Assembly (NCBI RefSeq): GCF_017573465.1
Contig: NZ_JAGEPF010000007.1
Location: forward strand, 124,001-188,000
Direction of reading: 5' to 3'
DNA: 64,000 nt
Origin: Actinomadura violacea
GTDB lineage: Bacteria > Actinomycetota > Actinomycetes > Streptosporangiales > Streptosporangiaceae
The notes beneath the pieces were generated by a model, which was not told the origin of the DNA, ran no database searches, and was given only the letters and a program-made list of their open reading frames with translations. How positions within the stretch are numbered: position 1 is the first letter of the stretch; the number at the start of each line of letters is the position of its first letter. The position numbers and the translations under genes are program-made. Positions 40,101-48,004 of the stretch are shown piece by piece.

Positions 40101-40430
40101 CAGCCCCCGCCCCCTGCGCACCAGCTCCCGGAACTCGTCGTAGTCCAGCCATGCCGAGCCGAGCCGAAGGAGATACCCGGGCTGCTGCCGCACGATGCAG
40201 ATGTCGGGGGCCAGCGCCTTCCGCAGTCGCGAGACATAGGTGTAGATCTGCGCGGTCGAGGTGGACGGGGGCCCGTCGCCCCAGAGCATCTCGCTCAGCG
40301 TCTGGTAATGGACCGTCTGGTCGTGGTGCAGGAGCAGCGTCTTGAGCACGGTGCGCGGCTTGCTTCCGTTGACGGCGATGCCGCGGTCGGCGTGCCTGAT
40401 CTCAAGAGGACCGAGGATGTGGAGTTCCAT
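37176..40430 (-). CDS. SARP/AfsR-like regulator with BTAD, NB-ARC and TPR
   Basis: 1084 aa. The N terminus (about 1-95) is an OmpR-like winged helix (G-P-L-E-I, then S-K-P-R-T-V-L-K-T-L-L-L) as in SARPs. BTAD runs about 100-245 (W-L-D-Y-D-E-F-R-E-L, A-L-G-V-Y-D-N-A-R-R). The NB-ARC ATPase has Walker A G-M-P-G-V-G-K-T at about aa 352. The C-terminal half carries TPR repeats (A-L-x-x-A-R-Q-A-G type). This is the large AfsR form. It lies at the right border on the opposite strand and is the probable pathway activator. Its own upstream region holds heptamer repeats spaced 11 bp apart. Confidence 0.95.
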   Translation of the reverse strand: MELHILGPLEIRHADRGIAVNGSKPRTVLKTLLLHHDQTVHYQTLSEMLWGDGPPSTSTAQIYTYVSRLRKALAPDICIVRQQPGYLLRLGSAWLDYDEFRELVRRGRGLAVQGRHTDAAAEIAAALSLWRGADPLADAADFLAIAEQPRLEEEYMTAVEQRIGLDLVLGRHHDLISELTRLVAEHPYREKLHEQLMTALYRSGRQADALGVYDNARRNLLDDLGIDPGDELRAAHHAILNQRPLEPLRDERRGNGSDLDRPHDGSATVRPPAGPAAPDPAAGTAADPAADAVRPVSGWLGVRPAMLPRDVTDFTGREEELRRLLSSVRQTPDDGPDGRADGYALVTVISGMPGVGKTALAVRAAHLLADEFPDGQLYVDLRRNGDERLDPAEVLAWFLRALGGEELILPGTLEERHQLYRSRLIDRRVLIVLDNAADVQQVRPLLPGGTMCRIVVTSSRPMASLEGSRHLPLAPLSEADGLAFVAAVAPEHAASEPEAARRLVELCGGLPIALRIACGRCASRPHRRLSGLVTSLVGEQDRLDEFQLDDLDVRASLRISYDGLRRIDQRAFRALGALDVADLPAWSVGVLLGVSEAQGVRIAERLADAWLLEIASPGRLPHLTRYRFHDLVRLFARELAEERDGAAERDAVLDRALGAWLTVAAAADRILPTQCFGVISGGAPRWQPDPRRLESLVADPFAWFDAEFSVLVALVQQACRAGRTTAAWELMQAVTGYFDLRHRFDEWTGTHQAVLAATHRAGDRLGEAVAHRGLAELAAYFKDADAHRTHAESAQTLFRELGERSGEVDALVHCADSYRQAGDHERAAGLLNEALTMARQAGHRVGEAQCFAGLAEIRLELAQPEAAMELYRNSQAIWTALDRPRYATLMMRNIGIIERETGRFTEAAAHLEECRSRLTAMRDWTGVAYVLISLGDLYRLWDQPERARSLYRQAIGRFADLGLGGGFGHAVALRGLGEVTHALGGPSAAIGLLEQAVRLWETLAMPLWETRTLLALGDAQLSAGSPDDAAASWRRGLDHCVRLGYPEGAVLRSRLDALEEFGPPEAWNGTAALMNGDHAAEGAR

Positions 40431-40560
40431 GAGGAGCCTTCGATGATGGCGGGGCCCGGTGCCGGAAGCGTGATGGAGCGATCCAAATGCCGCTGAACTG
40501 GGCGTATCGGGGAATGGAACGACACCTTTGATTACCTGCGGTTGATCTATGGATTCATTC

Positions 40561-40578
40561 TGTCAATGATTTGTCAAT
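40561..40578 (-). promoter_or_regulatory. 11-bp spaced direct repeat with two TTGACA boxes upstream of SARP gene
   Basis: TGTCAAT at 40561-40567 and again at 40572-40578. On the minus strand this reads ATTGACA-N4-ATTGACA. Each contains a perfect -35 hexamer, and the 11-bp period is the spacing at which SARP proteins bind heptamers. A poor -10 (CATAGAT) lies about 18 bp on. Autoregulation of the SARP gene is inference. The leader to the start codon would be about 100 nt. Confidence 0.4.
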
Positions 40579-41120
40579 CACGGCTTACTCGCGAATAATT
40601 CCTTCGATTCATAGCACGTGCGGGCGCCGTTTCAGGGATTCATGGCCGGAGACGGTCATTCCGTGATGACCTTGAGTGATGGCGGGGACACGCGCCGATG
40701 ACCTGATGCGTTTCAGGCGAGCGGCCGGTGCGCGGTCATCGGGAACATGGGCGGTCCCGCGCGCGGTGGGCCGCACCCGCCGCCGTCCACTCCGCGACCA
40801 TCGAGACTTATGGCCATTGTTGTGCTGCGATTGCCATTCCATGGAAATTGCCATTGATTGGTGTGGCGGCGGTCATTCTCGTCCTGCGTTGACCTTCGGG
40901 TAATCGTCGGTCGGGGCGCCGCAGGTCTGCGCGACCCCGTCACCGGGCACGACTCGCCGTCCGCCCCGCGAACCACTCGGCCGGTCTCGGTGCGGGTAAG
41001 GCGGCCGCTTACCTAGCGTTGTTCCGCGGGCTACTACGTTCGTGTAGAAATTCGGCGGCATCGAGGAGCGGTGCGGACGCATTCCTCGCCCCTGGACTCA
41101 TGCGATCGGAGGGAGCCCGC
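40579..41120. other. Intergenic region between SARP and membrane protein genes
   Basis: About 540 bp without a convincing gene. Short frames on both strands lack ribosome sites and start in odd places. The first 60 bp are AT-richer than the surroundings, continuing the SARP promoter region. The right end leads into the next gene, with GGAGGGA just before GTG 41121. No clear terminator or repeat seen. It marks the likely right border of the NRPS cluster. Confidence 0.5.
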
Positions 41121-42290
41121 GTGGGCAGGACCGAGCAGGCGGACGGCGTCGTCGCCCCGCACGTCCAGGACGGTGTGAAAGCCGGAACGCCGCGCGGGCA
41201 GCTCGGCATCTGGGCCGTCCTGTGCGCCTGGCATGTGATGTGGGTGCTGGCGCGATCGCACGGCGCCGGCGGGTCGTGGCACTACTTCGCCACCGGCGCC
41301 GCCGTCCTGTTCGGCGATGACCGGGGACAGGGCCTGCACCTGTACGCGACTCACCCCGAGCTGCAGATCGGCCCCCTGTCGTTCGTGGTCGCGCTGCCGT
41401 TGGACGCGCTGGGGCCGCCGTGGGGCCGGACGGCGGCGGTCTTCCTGATGTCCTGCACCGGGCCGCTGCTGCTGGCCGCGATCTGGCGGCTCGTTCCGTC
41501 CCCGCATCGGCGGCCGGCCCGCCTGCTGGCGGCCGGTCTGGTGTTCCTGCCGATCTGGGCGGAGCTGGCGACCCACGCCGGGCACCTGGACGACGTCCTG
41601 GCGCTGTCCCTGGCGATCGGTGCCCTGCATGCCCGCGTCCGCGACCGGCCTCTGCTGGCGGGGCTGCTCGTGGGAGCGGCGACCGACGCCAAACCCTGGG
41701 CGCTGGCGTTCGCGGCCATGCTCCTGTTCCGCCCGGCGCGGTCGGCGATCGCCGCGTTCGCGGTCTGCTTCGCGGTCGTCGCCGCCGGATGGCTGCCGTT
41801 CCTGGTCTACGACCCGCACACCATGCACGCCGCCCACTTCACCATCGCCAACGCGGCGGGATCGGGCCTGCGGGTCCTCGGCTACCACGGGCCGCGCACC
41901 CCGTCCTGGGACCGTCCCGCGCAGCTCGCGCTCGGCGTGCTGATGGGCGCCGCCGCGGTCCTGCGCCGCCGCTGGGAGGCGGTGATCCTGCTGGCCACGG
42001 CCGCCCGGATCCTGCTGGACCCCGAGGTCTACGGCTACTACACCGCCGGGGTGCTGCTCGGTACCGTCGTCTTCGACCTGCTCGCGACCCACCGGCGCCT
42101 CCCGCTGGTCACGATCGCCGCCGCGCTCACCCTCTATCTCTCCCGGCAGCTGTCCGACGTCCATGCCGTGCCGCTGACGAACTCCCAGCTCGGCCTGTTG
42201 CGCGTCGCCTTCGTCGTCATCGCGGTGATCGCCGTCTTCGGTGCCGCCCGGGCCGCATCCCGCCGCCAAGAAAAAACTACAAGCTTGTAG
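41121..42290 (+). CDS. Multi-pass membrane protein, GT87/DUF2029-like
   Basis: 389 aa from GTG 41121 (GGAGGGA upstream); longer frames start inside the intergenic region. About 10 hydrophobic segments. The short loops A-T-H-A-G-H-L-D-D (after TM4) and T-D-A-K-P-W-A recall GT-C / DUF2029 polyprenyl-phosphate-mannose mannosyltransferases, but I cannot confirm catalytic residues. It ends in a perfect 14-bp palindrome that includes the stop codon. It is separated from the SARP gene by about 690 bp, so probably not part of the NRPS cluster. Confidence 0.7.
   Translation: MGRTEQADGVVAPHVQDGVKAGTPRGQLGIWAVLCAWHVMWVLARSHGAGGSWHYFATGAAVLFGDDRGQGLHLYATHPELQIGPLSFVVALPLDALGPPWGRTAAVFLMSCTGPLLLAAIWRLVPSPHRRPARLLAAGLVFLPIWAELATHAGHLDDVLALSLAIGALHARVRDRPLLAGLLVGAATDAKPWALAFAAMLLFRPARSAIAAFAVCFAVVAAGWLPFLVYDPHTMHAAHFTIANAAGSGLRVLGYHGPRTPSWDRPAQLALGVLMGAAAVLRRRWEAVILLATAARILLDPEVYGYYTAGVLLGTVVFDLLATHRRLPLVTIAAALTLYLSRQLSDVHAVPLTNSQLGLLRVAFVVIAVIAVFGAARAASRRQEKTTSL
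42277..42290. repeat. Perfect palindrome CTACAAGCTTGTAG
   Basis: 14-bp perfect inverted repeat containing the stop codon of the membrane-protein gene and lying 93 bp upstream of the isocitrate-lyase-family gene. It has no loop, so it is more like a protein site than a terminator. It is unusual in its AT content for this genome. Possible operator for the downstream gene. Confidence 0.35.
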
Positions 42291-42383
42291 AATCTCACTC
42301 TCGGTATCCGTATCCTCACTTACAGCGTCCGCGGGCGGGCGCCGTCATCGATCGCCGCGCCGACATCAACCGGGGGTTCGCGC

Positions 42384-43265
42384 ATGACCATCACAACGGC
42401 TCACTCGCTCAGCGCCGGGGACCGGCTCCGGGCGGCCGTCCGGACGGCCGAGACCACGCCGCTCATCGGGGTGTTCGACATGTTCTCCGCGTCGATCGCC
42501 GCACGGCACTTCGACGGCATGTTCGTCTCCGGCTTCGGCTTCGCCGCCTCGCACTACGGGCTGCCCGACATCGGCTTCATCGCCTGGCCCGACATGGTCG
42601 GCTTCGTGCAGCGGCTCCGCCTGGCCTTCCCGCGGCACCACCTGCTGGTCGACGTCGACGACGGCTACGTCGACCCGGAAGTGGCCTGCCACGTCGTCGC
42701 GCACCTGGAGGCCATCGGCGCGTCCGGGGTGATCCTGGAGGACCAGAAGCGCCCGCGCCGCTGCGGTCACGCGGACGGCAAGCTGATCCTGCCGCTGGAG
42801 GAGTACCTGGCCAAGCTCGACCTGGTGCTGGCGACCCGCCGCGCCCTGGTCGTCGTCGCCCGGACCGACGCCACCGAGGAGGACGAGATCCTGCGGCGCG
42901 CGGCCGCGCTGGCCGCCACCGACGCCGACGTGATCCTCGTCGACGGCGTCCGCAGCACGGCCGCCATCCGGCGGATCCGCGAGGTGATCGGGGACAAGCC
43001 GCTGCTGTTCAACCAGATCGCCGGCGGGAAGTCGCCGCGGCTCTCCCTCGCCGACCTGACGGGCCTCGGCGTGGACGTCGCCATCTACAGCACCCCGTGC
43101 CTGTTCGCCGCGCAGACCGCGATGGAGCGTTCACTCGAAGACCTGAGGAAGGCCGACGGGCTGCTGCCCGAGACCTCCATCGGCGTCGCCGACTCCACCG
43201 CCCTCCTGGAACGCAACATCAGCCGCCACCACCTCACCGGCCAGAGCCGGGACGGACTCTCCTGA
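42384..43265 (+). CDS. Isocitrate lyase / PEP mutase superfamily enzyme
   Basis: 293 aa. TIM-barrel family with D-V-D-D-G-Y (metal site, about aa 90), E-D-Q-K-R-P-R-R-C-G-H (catalytic loop with Cys-Gly-His, about 120) and V-A-R-T-D-A. The C-G-H loop places it with the C-C lyases (methylisocitrate lyase, dimethylmalate lyase) rather than with true phosphomutases, which lack it. No neighbouring methylcitrate or phosphonate genes, so the substrate is open. The ribosome site is weak (GGGGG). Confidence 0.8.
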   Translation: MTITTAHSLSAGDRLRAAVRTAETTPLIGVFDMFSASIAARHFDGMFVSGFGFAASHYGLPDIGFIAWPDMVGFVQRLRLAFPRHHLLVDVDDGYVDPEVACHVVAHLEAIGASGVILEDQKRPRRCGHADGKLILPLEEYLAKLDLVLATRRALVVVARTDATEEDEILRRAAALAATDADVILVDGVRSTAAIRRIREVIGDKPLLFNQIAGGKSPRLSLADLTGLGVDVAIYSTPCLFAAQTAMERSLEDLRKADGLLPETSIGVADSTALLERNISRHHLTGQSRDGLS

Positions 43266-43719
43266 CCGTCCCGCCCCGCCACCGGGCCGCCCAGAACGCG
43301 CCGCGGACCACGGCCTCCTTGACCGCGACGGCGGCCCGTCCGGTCAGGGCGGCGGCGACGGCGGTGTCATCGGAGCGGGTGAACTGGATGACGGCGTCGC
43401 GGCGGCCGAGGCTGATGTTCTGCCCGACGTAGCGGAACCTCACCGGACGCGGCGCGCGTCCGGCGGCCCGCGCCGCCACGGCCCCGGCGACCGCCGCGCC
43501 CATCGGCACGCCGGTCTGGCAGGACATGCGGGTCTCGCCTCCGACGGCCGGGGCGGCCACGGCGTCGCTGGCGCCGAACACGTCCGGGTGCGACGCCGAG
43601 CGCGGCGCCCCGTCCACGACCATGCGGCCGCGCGCGTCGGTGGCCAGGCCCGCCGCGCCGGCCAGCGGCGGTACGGCGAACCCGGCCGCCCACACCACGG
43701 CGTCGGCAGCGATCTCGCG
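43234..43719 (-). pseudogene. C-terminal remnant of an NDH-2-like FAD oxidoreductase
   Basis: The minus-strand reading gives the last about 160 residues of an NAD(P)/FAD-dependent dehydrogenase: A-D-A-V-V-W-A-A-G, then H-P-D-V-F-G-A-S-D-A (FAD-binding motif), M-S-C-Q-T-G, and F-R-Y-V-G-Q-N-I-S-L-G. The N-terminal two thirds are missing. Upstream of about 43720 the frame is antisense to an MFS remnant, so the gene was cut there. The coding frame itself is clean. Confidence 0.75.
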
Positions 43720-43721
43720 GC

Positions 43722-44273
43722 CTCGGTGCGGAGCTACCGCCGCTTCTTCGTGATCGGCATGGGCGTCTTTGCGGCGTCCGCCCTGTGCGCCCTGGCCCCG
43801 GACGCGCGGGTGCTGATCGCGGCGCGCATCGTCCAGGGCTTCGGCGGGGCGCTGGCCAACCCGCAGGTCCTGTCGATCGTCCAGACCACCTACGCGGGAG
43901 CGCGGCTGCGGCGCTTCTTCGGGCTGTACGGCGCGACGATGGGGATCGCCTCGATCGCGGTCCCGCTGCTCGCCGGGGGCTTCGCGTTCGGCCTGTTCAC
44001 GGCGGCGGGCTTCTCGATCGTCCTCGGCAACGTCACGCCCGAGGCCGTCGGATCCGCATCGGGTCTGCTGCCGACGGCGCTCAACCTCGGCGGCGCCTTC
44101 GGCGTCCCCCCCCCGCCGGGGCCCTGTTCCTCGGCGCCGGCGGCTTCGCCTCCGCCCTCCTCCTCGACACCGCCGCGTTCGCACTCACCGCCCTCGCGTC
44201 CGGGAACCTGCCCCGCGCCGCGTCCTCTGCCCGCCCCGGCCTGGTGGCGACCACGAAGGGATCTGGCTCATGA
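43722..44273 (+). pseudogene. MFS transporter remnant with deletion and frameshift
   Basis: No start. It opens at R-S-Y-R-R-F-F-V-I-G-M-G, runs through R-I-V-Q-G-F-G-G-A-L-A-N-P and G-L-Y-G-A-T-M-G-I, then jumps to a late helix (F-S-I-V-L-G-N-V-T-P-E-A-V-G-S-A-S-G-L). About 150-200 residues of the middle are gone. At a run of nine C (44106-44114) the frame shifts; the last helix (A-G-A-L-F-L-G-A-G-G-F) continues in another frame. Original family: drug:H+ antiporter (DHA2). Confidence 0.75.
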
Positions 44274-44614
44274 CCTCGTGCTTCCACGGCAAGACCGTCC
44301 TGGTCACCGGCGGCGGCTCGGGCATCGGCCGGGACGTCGCGCGATCCTTCGCCCGTCCCGAGCAGGTCGCGGCGCTGGTGACGGAGACCGTCCAGCGCCA
44401 CGGCGGACTCGACATCGCCGCCAACGCGGCCGGTGTCCTCACCGCGACGGGTGAGACCCGGACCGAGCGCGACGACCGCTATGGCCGGCAGGTTCCGGCC
44501 GGGCGGGTCGGCGCGCTGCGGGAGATCACCGCGGCCGTCCTCTACCTCGCTTCGCCTGAGGCGGCCTTTCTGATCGGCACCGACCTCGTCATCGATGGCG
44601 GCGCCGCCGCCTGA
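44270..44614 (+). pseudogene. Short-chain dehydrogenase remnant
   Basis: An intact frame of 114 aa, less than half of an SDR (about 250). It keeps T-G-G-G-S-G-I-G (cofactor), D-I-A-A-N-A-A-G and the C-terminal A-V-L-Y-L-A-S-P-E-A...G-T-D-L-V-I-D-G-G, but lacks the segment with the catalytic Tyr-x-x-x-Lys. There are two internal deletions: after A-R-S-F-A-R-P and after A-G-V-L. Not expected to be active. It overlaps the end of the MFS remnant. Confidence 0.75.
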
Positions 44615-44656
44615 AGCGAGCAACCGGCCGGTCGACGGCGTCCAGGCAGGTGACCA

Positions 44657-45322
44657 TTACGGCCTGGTCGCCGGCCTCGGGCCTGAGCGGCCGGTGTCGG
44701 CGGGAGCCGCCGGCGCGTCCGGTCCGGTGCGGCGGACGAGGGGCAGGAAGAGGTCGTCGACGATCGTCTGGATGCGGGCCGGCTTCAGGGGTTCGAGGTC
44801 CATGAACAGGTCGTGGCGGACGAGGTCGAAGGGCATGGCGAGGACCGCGGGAGGGATCGTCGCCAGGTCGATCTCGCCGCGGTCGTGCGCGCGCTGGTAG
44901 AGGGCCTGGACGCGCGAGAGGCGCTGGTCGCCGATGATCTGGTCGCGTGCCTGCGCGGGAGTGAGCCCGGTGTCGGACAGCAGCCCGGAGAAGGCGGCGG
45001 CCGCGGCGACGGCGAAGAAGGCGGCGCGGGCCCGGCCCATGCCGGTCAGCGCGGCGATGAGGTCGCCGCGCAGGGTGCCGGTGTCGGGGAGGTCGACGGG
45101 GTGGCTGTTGCGGTGGTGCTCGAGCGCGGCGAGCGCGAGCCGGTCCTTGTTGGCCCAGCGGCGGTAGAGCACGGCGATGCCGGTGCCGGCGCGGGCAGCG
45201 ACGGACTCCATGGTCAGCTTCGCAAAGCCGGCCTCGACCAGCTCGTCCCAGGCCGCGTTCAGCAGCGCGGCCTGGAGTTCGGGGCCGCGCCGGCGGCGGG
45301 CGGGTTCAGAGGCGGTTGCCAC
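44657..45322 (-). CDS. TetR-family regulator
   Basis: 221 aa from GTG. N-terminal HTH: L-L-N-A-A-W-D-E-L-V-E-A-G-F, then V-A-A-R-A-G-T-G-I-A-V-L-Y-R-R-W. The C-terminal ligand domain is ordinary. Divergent from the MFS transporter with a palindromic operator between them (45376-45397), so it probably represses the transporter and is relieved by its substrate. Confidence 0.93.
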   Translation of the reverse strand: MATASEPARRRRGPELQAALLNAAWDELVEAGFAKLTMESVAARAGTGIAVLYRRWANKDRLALAALEHHRNSHPVDLPDTGTLRGDLIAALTGMGRARAAFFAVAAAAAFSGLLSDTGLTPAQARDQIIGDQRLSRVQALYQRAHDRGEIDLATIPPAVLAMPFDLVRHDLFMDLEPLKPARIQTIVDDLFLPLVRRTGPDAPAAPADTGRSGPRPATRP

Positions 45323-45375
45323 CCCTCCAGGTTAAGAGAGGTTTGCATTCCTTAGCAACCGGGACGTACTCTGGC

Positions 45376-45397
45376 TAAGAGATGAATTCCTCTCTTA
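45376..45397. promoter_or_regulatory. TetR operator candidate, TAAGAGA-N8-TCTCTTA
   Basis: Perfect 7-bp arms around an 8-bp centre with GAATTC. It lies 15 bp before the MFS start at 45412 and covers the alternative ATG at 45382, which argues for the later start. A second, related half site (TTAAGAGAGG) is at about 45331 next to the regulator gene. Confidence 0.7.
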
Positions 45398-45411
45398 TTG
45401 GAGGCCGGCCG

Positions 45412-46920
45412 ATGACGGAGACCACCGGGGCGAAGCTGTCGCCGCAGGTGAGGAACGTGCTGATCGCGCTGGTCGTGGGCGGGATCGCGGCGATCCTCGA
45501 CTCGACGATGGTGACGCTGGCGATCCGCACGCTGGCGGTGAAGCTGCACTCGACCGCCGGGACGATCCAGTGGGTCACCACCGGCTTCCTGCTGGCGATG
45601 GCCGTCGCGATCCCGGTCACCGGGTGGGCGGAGCGCCGCTGGGGCGGCAAGCGGGTCTGGATGGGGGCGCTGGCGCTGTTCGTGCTCGCCTCGGTGCTGT
45701 GCGCGGCGGCGTGGAACGACACCAGCCTGATCGGCTTCCGGGTGCTGCAGGGGTTCGGCGCCGGGCTGATCTTCCCGCTGATGCAGACGCTCGCGGTGAG
45801 AGCCGCGGGCGGCCGGGCCGGGAGCCGGCTGATGGCGGCCGTCAGCCTGCCGATCGCGCTCGGCCCGATCCTCGGGCCGGTGATCGGCGGCGTGGTCCTG
45901 AACTGGCTGGACTGGCGCTGGCTTTTTCTGATCAACGTGCCCGTGATCGCCGCCGGGCTGCTGCTGGCGTGGCGGTTCCTGCCCGCGGACCGCCCGGCCT
46001 CCCCGTCCGGACGCGGACGCCTGGACTGGATCGGCCTGGCGCTCCTCGCGCCGGCGCTGACAGGGATCCTGCTCGGCCTCTCGCAACTGTCCGAGGACGG
46101 CGGAATCGGCCACACCGGGGTGCTGCTGCCGCTGTCGGCGGGAGCCGTTCTGCTGGCCGCGTTCATCGCCCGGGCGTCGCGGCCCGGTGAGCGCGAGCCG
46201 ATCGTCGATGTCCGGTTGCTGCGCGTGCGGTCGCTCGGGAGCGCCTCGGCGGTCCTGTTCGCCGCGGGGGCGGCGATGTACGCCGGAATGTTCCTGCTGC
46301 CGCTGTACTACCAGCAGCTGCGCGGCGGCAGCGTGCTGGACGCCGGGCTGCTGATGATCCCGCAGGGCGTGGGGGCGCTCGCCTCGCGCTTCGTGGTCGG
46401 CGGGCTGACCGACCGGTTCGGGGCCCGTGCCGTGACGGTCGCCGGGTTCCTGCTCGCCGCCGCCGCCACCGTCCCGTTCGCGCTGGCCGGGCCCCGCACG
46501 AGCCTGTGGTGGCTGGGCGCCGTGCTGCTCGTCCGCGGGCTGGGGGTCGGGGCGGTGCTGATCCCGCCGATGTCCGTCGCCTATCAGGACATCCCGGCGA
46601 CGGGCATCCCGCACGCCACCATGAACACCCGCATCGCCCAGCAGGTGGGAGCGTCGTTCGGCACCGCGATCGTCGCCGTCGCCCTCCAGACGCAGCTCGC
46701 CGGCGGCGCCACCGGCGCTTTCGGGGGCGCGTTCTGGTGGGCGATCGCCATCACCGTCGCGGCGGTCGTCCCCGCCATCGCCCTGGGCGGCGTCAGCGGC
46801 TTGAGCGCGTCCAAGAGGGCTGCTCCGCCGCCCCTTCGGTCGCCATCGTCGTCCTCATCGCCCGCTGGTCGGCCCCGTCCGGGGACGGAGCCAGCCGTGC
46901 GATCGGAAGGCGGATCGTGA
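45412..46920 (+). CDS. DHA2-family MFS drug exporter
   Basis: 502 aa from ATG 45412 (TTGGAGG upstream). About 14 hydrophobic segments; L-D-S-T-M-V-T-L-A-I in TM1 and the R-V-L-Q-G-F-G-A-G motif after TM4 are typical of EmrB/QacA. The last about 35 residues are Ser/Pro-rich and overlap the convergent kinase gene by 128 bp. Controlled by the divergent TetR. Substrate unknown. Confidence 0.92.
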   Translation: MTETTGAKLSPQVRNVLIALVVGGIAAILDSTMVTLAIRTLAVKLHSTAGTIQWVTTGFLLAMAVAIPVTGWAERRWGGKRVWMGALALFVLASVLCAAAWNDTSLIGFRVLQGFGAGLIFPLMQTLAVRAAGGRAGSRLMAAVSLPIALGPILGPVIGGVVLNWLDWRWLFLINVPVIAAGLLLAWRFLPADRPASPSGRGRLDWIGLALLAPALTGILLGLSQLSEDGGIGHTGVLLPLSAGAVLLAAFIARASRPGEREPIVDVRLLRVRSLGSASAVLFAAGAAMYAGMFLLPLYYQQLRGGSVLDAGLLMIPQGVGALASRFVVGGLTDRFGARAVTVAGFLLAAAATVPFALAGPRTSLWWLGAVLLVRGLGVGAVLIPPMSVAYQDIPATGIPHATMNTRIAQQVGASFGTAIVAVALQTQLAGGATGAFGGAFWWAIAITVAAVVPAIALGGVSGLSASKRAAPPPLRSPSSSSSPAGRPRPGTEPAVRSEGGS

Positions 46921-48004
46921 CGAGGAGACCGCCTGCGGGCCGGGGCGTCAGGTCGAGGACCCCGTCGTGGGCTCGGACGATGCTGTGCACGATGGCCAGC
47001 CCGAGTCCGACGCCGGCGTGCTCGTCGGTGCGGACGCGTTGCGTTCCGCGCTGGAAGGGTTCGGTGAGGGTCGGCAGGAGTTCCGGCGGGAGCAGATTGC
47101 CGGTGTTCTCGACACGCAGCACGCTCGCGTCGTCCTCCGAGGCGGTGTGGACGGTCACGGTGCCGCCGTCGGGGAGGTTGTGCACGATCGCGTTCTGGAC
47201 GAGGTTGGACACCATCCGCAGGATGAGCTCCGGGGATCCGACGGCCAGCGTCGTCTCGCCGGTGACCTCGAGCGCGATCCGGCGCTTCTCGGCCAGGGGG
47301 AGCAGCGTCTCGGCGGCCTCCTCGGCGATGAGCGACAGGTCCACGGGCTCGCGGGCGAAGCTCCTGCGGTCGCTGCGGCTGAGCAGCAGGAGGGCCTCGG
47401 TGAGCTCGATCGCCCGCCCGTTGACGGTGTGCAGCCGTTCGATGAGCTCGCCCTGGTCCCGTCCGGGGTCGTTGCGGGCGACGTCGAGGAGCGTCTGCGA
47501 GATCGCCAGCGGGGTGCGCAGTTCGTGGGAGGCGTTCGCGGCGAACCGCTGCTGCTCGTCGAGGTGGGACTCGAGCCGTTCCAGCATGGTGTCGAACACG
47601 TCGGCGAGCTCGCGGAACTCGTCCCTGGGGCCCTCCAGGCGGATCCGGTGGGACAGCGACCCGTCCGAGGCCAGCCGCGCCGCGTCCGCGATCCGGGTGA
47701 GGGGTGCGAGCATCCGGCCGGCGAGGAGCCAGCCTCCCAGGAGCCCGAACAGCAGGAGGAAGCCCAGTGCCTGCGCCGCGCGGGGGGCGAAGGCGCGCCA
47801 GAGGTCGGAGCGGTTGGGGATGAACGGCGGCCCCGGCCCCCTGTGCCGGTAGAACCCCGGCCCGGGCGTGATCACGTTGTCGGGTACGTAGCGCAGCAGG
47901 AACACCCACACCACGGCCAGCAGGATGGCGCCGGCGAGGACGATGACCCCGGCGTAGCTGAGGGTGAGCTTCAGCCGGGCGCTGAGCCCCGGGCGCCTAC
48001 GCAT
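46793..48004 (-). CDS. Sensor histidine kinase (VanS-position)
   Basis: 403 aa, starting inside the end of the response-regulator gene (8-bp overlap). Two membrane helices (about 15-40 and 78-100) enclose a short Pro-rich extracellular loop. Then HAMP, DHp with N-A-S-H-E-L-R-T-P-L (about His158), and a complete ATPase: N-L-V-Q-N-A-I-V-H-N, G-V-G-L-G-L-A-I-V. It shares a transcript with the peptidoglycan genes upstream, as VanS does, and probably senses cell-wall stress or an antibiotic. The family is firm; the signal is inference. Confidence 0.92.
   Translation of the reverse strand: MRRRPGLSARLKLTLSYAGVIVLAGAILLAVVWVFLLRYVPDNVITPGPGFYRHRGPGPPFIPNRSDLWRAFAPRAAQALGFLLLFGLLGGWLLAGRMLAPLTRIADAARLASDGSLSHRIRLEGPRDEFRELADVFDTMLERLESHLDEQQRFAANASHELRTPLAISQTLLDVARNDPGRDQGELIERLHTVNGRAIELTEALLLLSRSDRRSFAREPVDLSLIAEEAAETLLPLAEKRRIALEVTGETTLAVGSPELILRMVSNLVQNAIVHNLPDGGTVTVHTASEDDASVLRVENTGNLLPPELLPTLTEPFQRGTQRVRTDEHAGVGLGLAIVHSIVRAHDGVLDLTPRPAGGLLVTIRLPIARLAPSPDGADQRAMRTTMATEGAAEQPSWTRSSR

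Noticed and set aside
40579..41120. Small frames as genes between the SARP and the membrane protein
   Set aside because: No ribosome sites, no recognisable sequence, frames overlap on both strands.
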